From: Candidatus Nanohalarchaeota archaeon
GTDB lineage: Archaea > EX4484-52 > B79-G9
Direction of reading: 5' to 3'
Length of the DNA stretch: 7,830 bases
Assembly: GCA_030635525.1 (NCBI GenBank)
Contig: DAOVYR010000046.1
Coordinates: 1 to 7,830, forward strand
Part shown: positions 5,644 to 7,830 of the stretch, one piece after another
How positions within the stretch are numbered: the first letter of the stretch is position 1
How the letters are laid out: every line of letters starts with the position of its first letter
Position numbers and translations under genes: made by a program
Notes under the pieces: generated by a model
Databases searched by the model: none
What the model was told of the DNA's origin: nothing
What the model saw: only the letters and a program-made list of their open reading frames with translations

Positions 5644-5671
5644 GCGACCGCAAAGCTTCGCTTTGGGTCAC
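5644..5671 (-). repeat. Bulged 12-bp hairpin, copy B
   Basis: The outer stem GUGACC/GGUCGC is identical to that of copy A. The inner stem is CAAAGC/GCUUUG instead of UAAACC/GGUUUA: two pairs have changed on both sides so pairing is kept. The loop is GAA and the single unpaired base on the 3' side is C. Confidence 0.75.
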
Positions 5672-5740
5672 TGATTGTTTTGCTCAAGCGCACACATGTG
5701 CTGTCTGAGTGCTGTTTTAGGTTACTGGTTTCTTTTTTTG

Positions 5741-6226
5741 TTATTTGTTTTTGTTGATTCCTATTATTCCGGTTCTTACGAGTTCTTTTATTCCGAATTG
5801 CTGTATTTTTTTTAGGAATTCTTCTATTTTTTCCGGATGGTCCATGAATTCTATTGTCAGGCTTGTGTGGTTCATGTCTACTATTTTTGCTGGGTATATT
5901 TTTGTGTAGTTTATTAGTTCTGTTCTTGATGTTTCGTTTTTTATGTTTATGGTTACAAGGCATAATTCGCGTACTATGGACTTGTTTGTTACGTTTGTTA
6001 CTTTTAGTATGTCTATCATCTTGTTTAGCTGTTTTTCGAGCTGTTCAAGGGTTTTTTCGTTGCAGTGGAGGCTGACGGTTATTCTTGAGATGCTTTTGGT
6101 TTCGGTTTTACCGACTGTGATTGTGTCTATGTTGAAGCCGCGGCGGGTGAAGAGACCGGATATTTTTGTGAGTACGCCGGGTTCGTCTGTGACGTGCATT
6201 GCGATTATGTGGGTTTGGGTGTTCAT
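5741..6226 (-). CDS. ilvN: Acetolactate synthase small (regulatory) subunit
   Basis: This 161-residue protein is the regulatory partner of IlvB; it raises activity of the catalytic subunit and normally confers valine feedback inhibition. Residues about 5-75 form an ACT domain. The segment DEPGVLTKISGLF, followed by RRGFNIDTITVG, aligns with the valine-binding ACT of E. coli IlvH. The glycine and asparagine known there as Gly14 and Asn29 correspond to Gly17 and Asn32 here, so valine sensitivity is expected (inference). Residues about 85-157 fit the ALS small-subunit C-terminal domain. I chose the ATG at 6224-6226 because a strong GGAGGAG lies 10 nt upstream; an upstream extension to 6277 would run through a hairpin element and has no family similarity. 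The first G of that Shine-Dalgarno is the last base of hairpin 6243-6260. It stops with TAA, 198 nt before ilvC. Confidence 0.95.
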   Translation of the reverse strand: MNTQTHIIAMHVTDEPGVLTKISGLFTRRGFNIDTITVGKTETKSISRITVSLHCNEKTLEQLEKQLNKMIDILKVTNVTNKSIVRELCLVTINIKNETSRTELINYTKIYPAKIVDMNHTSLTIEFMDHPEKIEEFLKKIQQFGIKELVRTGIIGINKNK

Positions 6227-6242
6227 GTTTCTCTTTCTCCTC

Positions 6243-6260
6243 CAACCTTCAGAAAGGTTG
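6243..6260 (-). repeat. Small 7-bp hairpin abutting the ilvN ribosome-binding site
   Basis: CAACCTT pairs with AAGGTTG around a TCTG tetraloop. The final G at 6243 is also the first G of the ilvN Shine-Dalgarno GGAGG (6239-6243), so folding would stack directly against, and could partly limit, ribosome access. Confidence 0.75.
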
Positions 6261-6269
6261 ACTATCATA

Positions 6270-6297
6270 GCGACCATAAACCTGCGGTTTAGGTCAC
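6270..6297 (-). repeat. Bulged 12-bp hairpin, copy A
   Basis: In the transcript the outer stem is GUGACC with GGUCGC (6 bp, one U-G wobble) and the inner stem is UAAACC with GGUUUA (6 bp), with a GCA loop and a single unpaired U on the 3' side. The wobble pairs only in the transcribed strand; in the plus strand it would be a C-A mismatch. Confidence 0.75.
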
Positions 6298-6369
6298 TTA
6301 TCTGTTCTGTCTACGTGCGCTTTAGGTCACTGGATTTTTCTTTTCAAATGTACTGGTTTTTTTTGTTTT

Positions 6370-7830
6370 TTATATGTTGAAGTAGTGGCCTTGTTTTGTT
6401 ATGCAGCCGCCGAATGCTTCTGTGATGCTGCCGCCGGGGGGGAGCATTGGCAGGATGTTTGATTCGGGTTCTATCTTTATTGTTATTATTGTGGATTCGG
6501 GGTTTTTTGTTGCCTGCTTTAGGGCTTCTGCTATTTCAGATGAGCGTTCTATTGTGATGCCGTTGAGATGGTAGCCTTCTGCGATTTTTGTGAAGTTTGT
6601 GTTTTTGCCCAGGTTTACGCCGGAGTATCTTTTTTCGAAAAATATCTCGAGCCACTGGCGGACCATGCCGAGGTAGTTGTTTTCAAATATTATTTGGGTG
6701 GCTTTTATGTTTTCTTCTTTTAGGGTTGCAAGTTCCTGGATGTTCATGGAAAATGAGCCGTCGCCGTCTATGTTGAAGACTTCGCGGTCGGGCAATGCTG
6801 TTTTTGCGCCTATGCTCGCGGGAAATCCGAATCCCATTGTGCCCATGCCGCCGCTTGAGATGAATGTGCGCGGGTATTTTCGTTTTAGGTAGTGGGCTGC
6901 AAACATCTGGTGCTGGCCGACGCCTGTTGTTACTATGTCTGTGTCTTTGATTGCTGAGTTCAGTTCGTGCATTATTTTTTTTGGGTTTATGGGGTGGGAG
7001 TTTATGTCTGTGTTGCAGTTGCAGAGTTTGTTTAGTTCTTTTATTTTTTTTGACCATCCTGTTTCTTTTTTTGTTTTTGCGTGCTTGTCTGTTAGTGCTT
7101 TTATGTACATATTTAGGTCTTTTAGGACGCATTTCAGGTCTCCTACTATCGGGAGGTCAACCGGTATGTTTTTTCCGATTTCTGCGGGGTCTATGTCTAT
7201 GTGGATGAGTTTTGCGTTGTTTGTGAATGTGTCTTTGTTGCCTGTTATCCTGTCTGAGAAGCGGCACCCGAGGGAGATTATGACGTCGGATTCGATTATC
7301 GCGTAGTTTGCTGATTTCCTGCCGTGCATGCCGAGCATTCCAAGGCACAAGGGGTGGTTTTCAGGGAATGCGCCTTTGCCCATGAGTGTTGTTGTTACGG
7401 GCGTGAGGGTGGATTCTACTAGCTGGTTTAGTTCCTGTGATGCGTTTGAGATTATGACTCCGCCGCCTGCTATGATTACGGGGCGGGATGATTCAAGGAT
7501 TAGTTTTGCTGCTTTTTTTATCTGCTCGGGGTGGCCGTGTATTGTGGGGTTGTAGGTTGGGATCTGTATGTTTTTTGGTGTCTCTTTTGTGACTTCGCCT
7601 ATTTGCGGGTCTCTTGGGATTTCTATGTATACTGGCCCGGGTCTTCCTGTTGTTGCGATTTTTATGGATTTTGTGATTGTCTCCCCTATTTTGTTCGGGT
7701 CTCTTATCTGGTAGTTGTGTTTTGTTATGGGGAGTGTTATGCCCATCATGTCTGATTCCTGGAATGCGTCGTTTCCAAGCAGGGACAGTGGGACCTGTCC
7801 GCCGAAGGCTATTAGTGGGGATGAGTCGAG
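6370..7830 (-). CDS. ilvB: Acetolactate (acetohydroxyacid) synthase catalytic subunit, 5' end outside window
   Basis: This is the large subunit of acetohydroxyacid synthase, a ThDP- and FAD-dependent cytosolic enzyme that joins pyruvate to pyruvate (valine/leucine) or to 2-oxobutanoate (isoleucine). The frame is open to the window edge and gives 486 residues; roughly the first 80-100 residues, including the catalytic Glu region, lie beyond the edge. The visible part begins in the typical FGGQVP segment, followed by GNDAFQESD and PITKHNY. The central FAD/TPP_enzyme_M domain spans about residues 100-235. The C-terminal ThDP domain has the diphosphate-Mg motif GDGS at visible residues 356-359 (6754-6765) and the matching NN at 384-385 (6676-6681). 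The C-terminus has LPMLPPGGS, typical of AHAS. It stops with TAA, 143 nt before ilvN. The family assignment is secure; other ThDP enzymes are made unlikely by the adjacent regulatory subunit and ilvC. Confidence 0.97.
   Translation of the reverse strand, partial: LDSSPLIAFGGQVPLSLLGNDAFQESDMMGITLPITKHNYQIRDPNKIGETITKSIKIATTGRPGPVYIEIPRDPQIGEVTKETPKNIQIPTYNPTIHGHPEQIKKAAKLILESSRPVIIAGGGVIISNASQELNQLVESTLTPVTTTLMGKGAFPENHPLCLGMLGMHGRKSANYAIIESDVIISLGCRFSDRITGNKDTFTNNAKLIHIDIDPAEIGKNIPVDLPIVGDLKCVLKDLNMYIKALTDKHAKTKKETGWSKKIKELNKLCNCNTDINSHPINPKKIMHELNSAIKDTDIVTTGVGQHQMFAAHYLKRKYPRTFISSGGMGTMGFGFPASIGAKTALPDREVFNIDGDGSFSMNIQELATLKEENIKATQIIFENNYLGMVRQWLEIFFEKRYSGVNLGKNTNFTKIAEGYHLNGITIERSSEIAEALKQATKNPESTIITIKIEPESNILPMLPPGGSITEAFGGCITKQGHYFNI

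Larger units (their letters stand above)
5572..5728 (-). repeat. Structured intergenic element, copy B (ilvN-ilvC gap)
   Basis: This is a longer copy of the element between ilvB and ilvN. In the transcribed direction it has the box CCAGTAACCTAAAAC (5714-5728), an extended variable part containing the palindrome GCACA-TG-TGTGC (5689-5700), the bulged hairpin 5644-5671, the same 9-nt spacer length (5635-5643), and then three small hairpins in tandem (5572-5634) in place of one. It ends 14 nt before the ilvC Shine-Dalgarno. Confidence 0.75.
6243..6333 (-). repeat. Structured intergenic element, copy A (ilvB-ilvN gap)
   Basis: Read in the transcribed direction, this copy holds the box CCAGTGACCTAAAGC (6319-6333), a variable stretch, the bulged hairpin at 6270-6297, a 9-nt spacer (6261-6269) and the small hairpin at 6243-6260, whose last base is the first G of the ilvN Shine-Dalgarno. 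The same order of parts with the same 9-nt spacer occurs in copy B upstream of ilvC. It could be a cis-acting mRNA structure of the ilv operon or a REP-like dispersed repeat; one window cannot decide. Confidence 0.75.

Noticed and set aside
5571..5963. A 130-codon minus-strand open frame ending with a repeated ASLSEG peptide
   Set aside because: It overlaps ilvN out of frame, and the repeated peptide is simply the translation of the tandem hairpins in the ilvN-ilvC gap.
6227..6277. N-terminal extension of IlvN to 6277
   Set aside because: It would translate the hairpin element; the ATG at 6226 has a strong GGAGGAG and gives the usual ACT-domain start.

Overview
The window is one densely packed minus-strand block from the chromosome of what is most likely an archaeon. 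The signs are a good BRE/TATA-type promoter (1712-1725), Shine-Dalgarno sequences of the GGTGA/GAGGTG kind, frequent ATA and AGA/AGG codons, an archaeal-type zinc-ribbon threonine-synthase-like protein and a PPC/DUF296 protein. I cannot place it below domain level, and a bacterial origin is not strictly excluded. Both ends cut through genes.

In transcription order (right to left) the block holds: ilvB (catalytic acetolactate synthase, 5' end outside the window), ilvN (regulatory subunit), ilvC (ketol-acid reductoisomerase), ridA (imine deaminase, with no ordinary start codon), a 609-residue fusion of a threonine-synthase-like PLP enzyme with a LeuA/CimA-type allosteric domain, a PPC/DUF296 protein, a small AT-rich hypothetical gene with its own promoter, a class I SAM methyltransferase, and the N-terminal third of ilvD (dihydroxy-acid dehydratase). 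No gene on the plus strand is supported.

Together ilvB, ilvN, ilvC and ilvD cover all shared steps of valine and isoleucine synthesis up to the final transamination. The missing isoleucine-specific step is the supply of 2-oxobutanoate. The fusion protein is the best local candidate for it: its PLP domain looks like threonine synthase but has lost several residues expected to hold the substrate phosphate, it carries a domain that in LeuA/CimA senses leucine or isoleucine, and its start overlaps the stop of ridA, whose product clears the imine released by threonine deaminases. The hypothesis is an isoleucine-regulated threonine deaminase built on a threonine-synthase scaffold.

The two long gaps, ilvB-ilvN (143 nt) and ilvN-ilvC (198 nt), are not empty. 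Each carries a copy of the same structured element: a conserved TTTAGGTYACTGG box, a 12-bp bulged hairpin and, after a constant 9-nt spacer, one or three small 7-bp hairpins leading to the next ribosome-binding site. The stems differ between copies by compensatory base changes, and the wobble pairs work only in the transcribed strand, which points to function as RNA. Downstream, 1434-1744 is AT-rich and holds a small gene whose TATA box lies within a perfect 10-bp inverted repeat, a likely operator.
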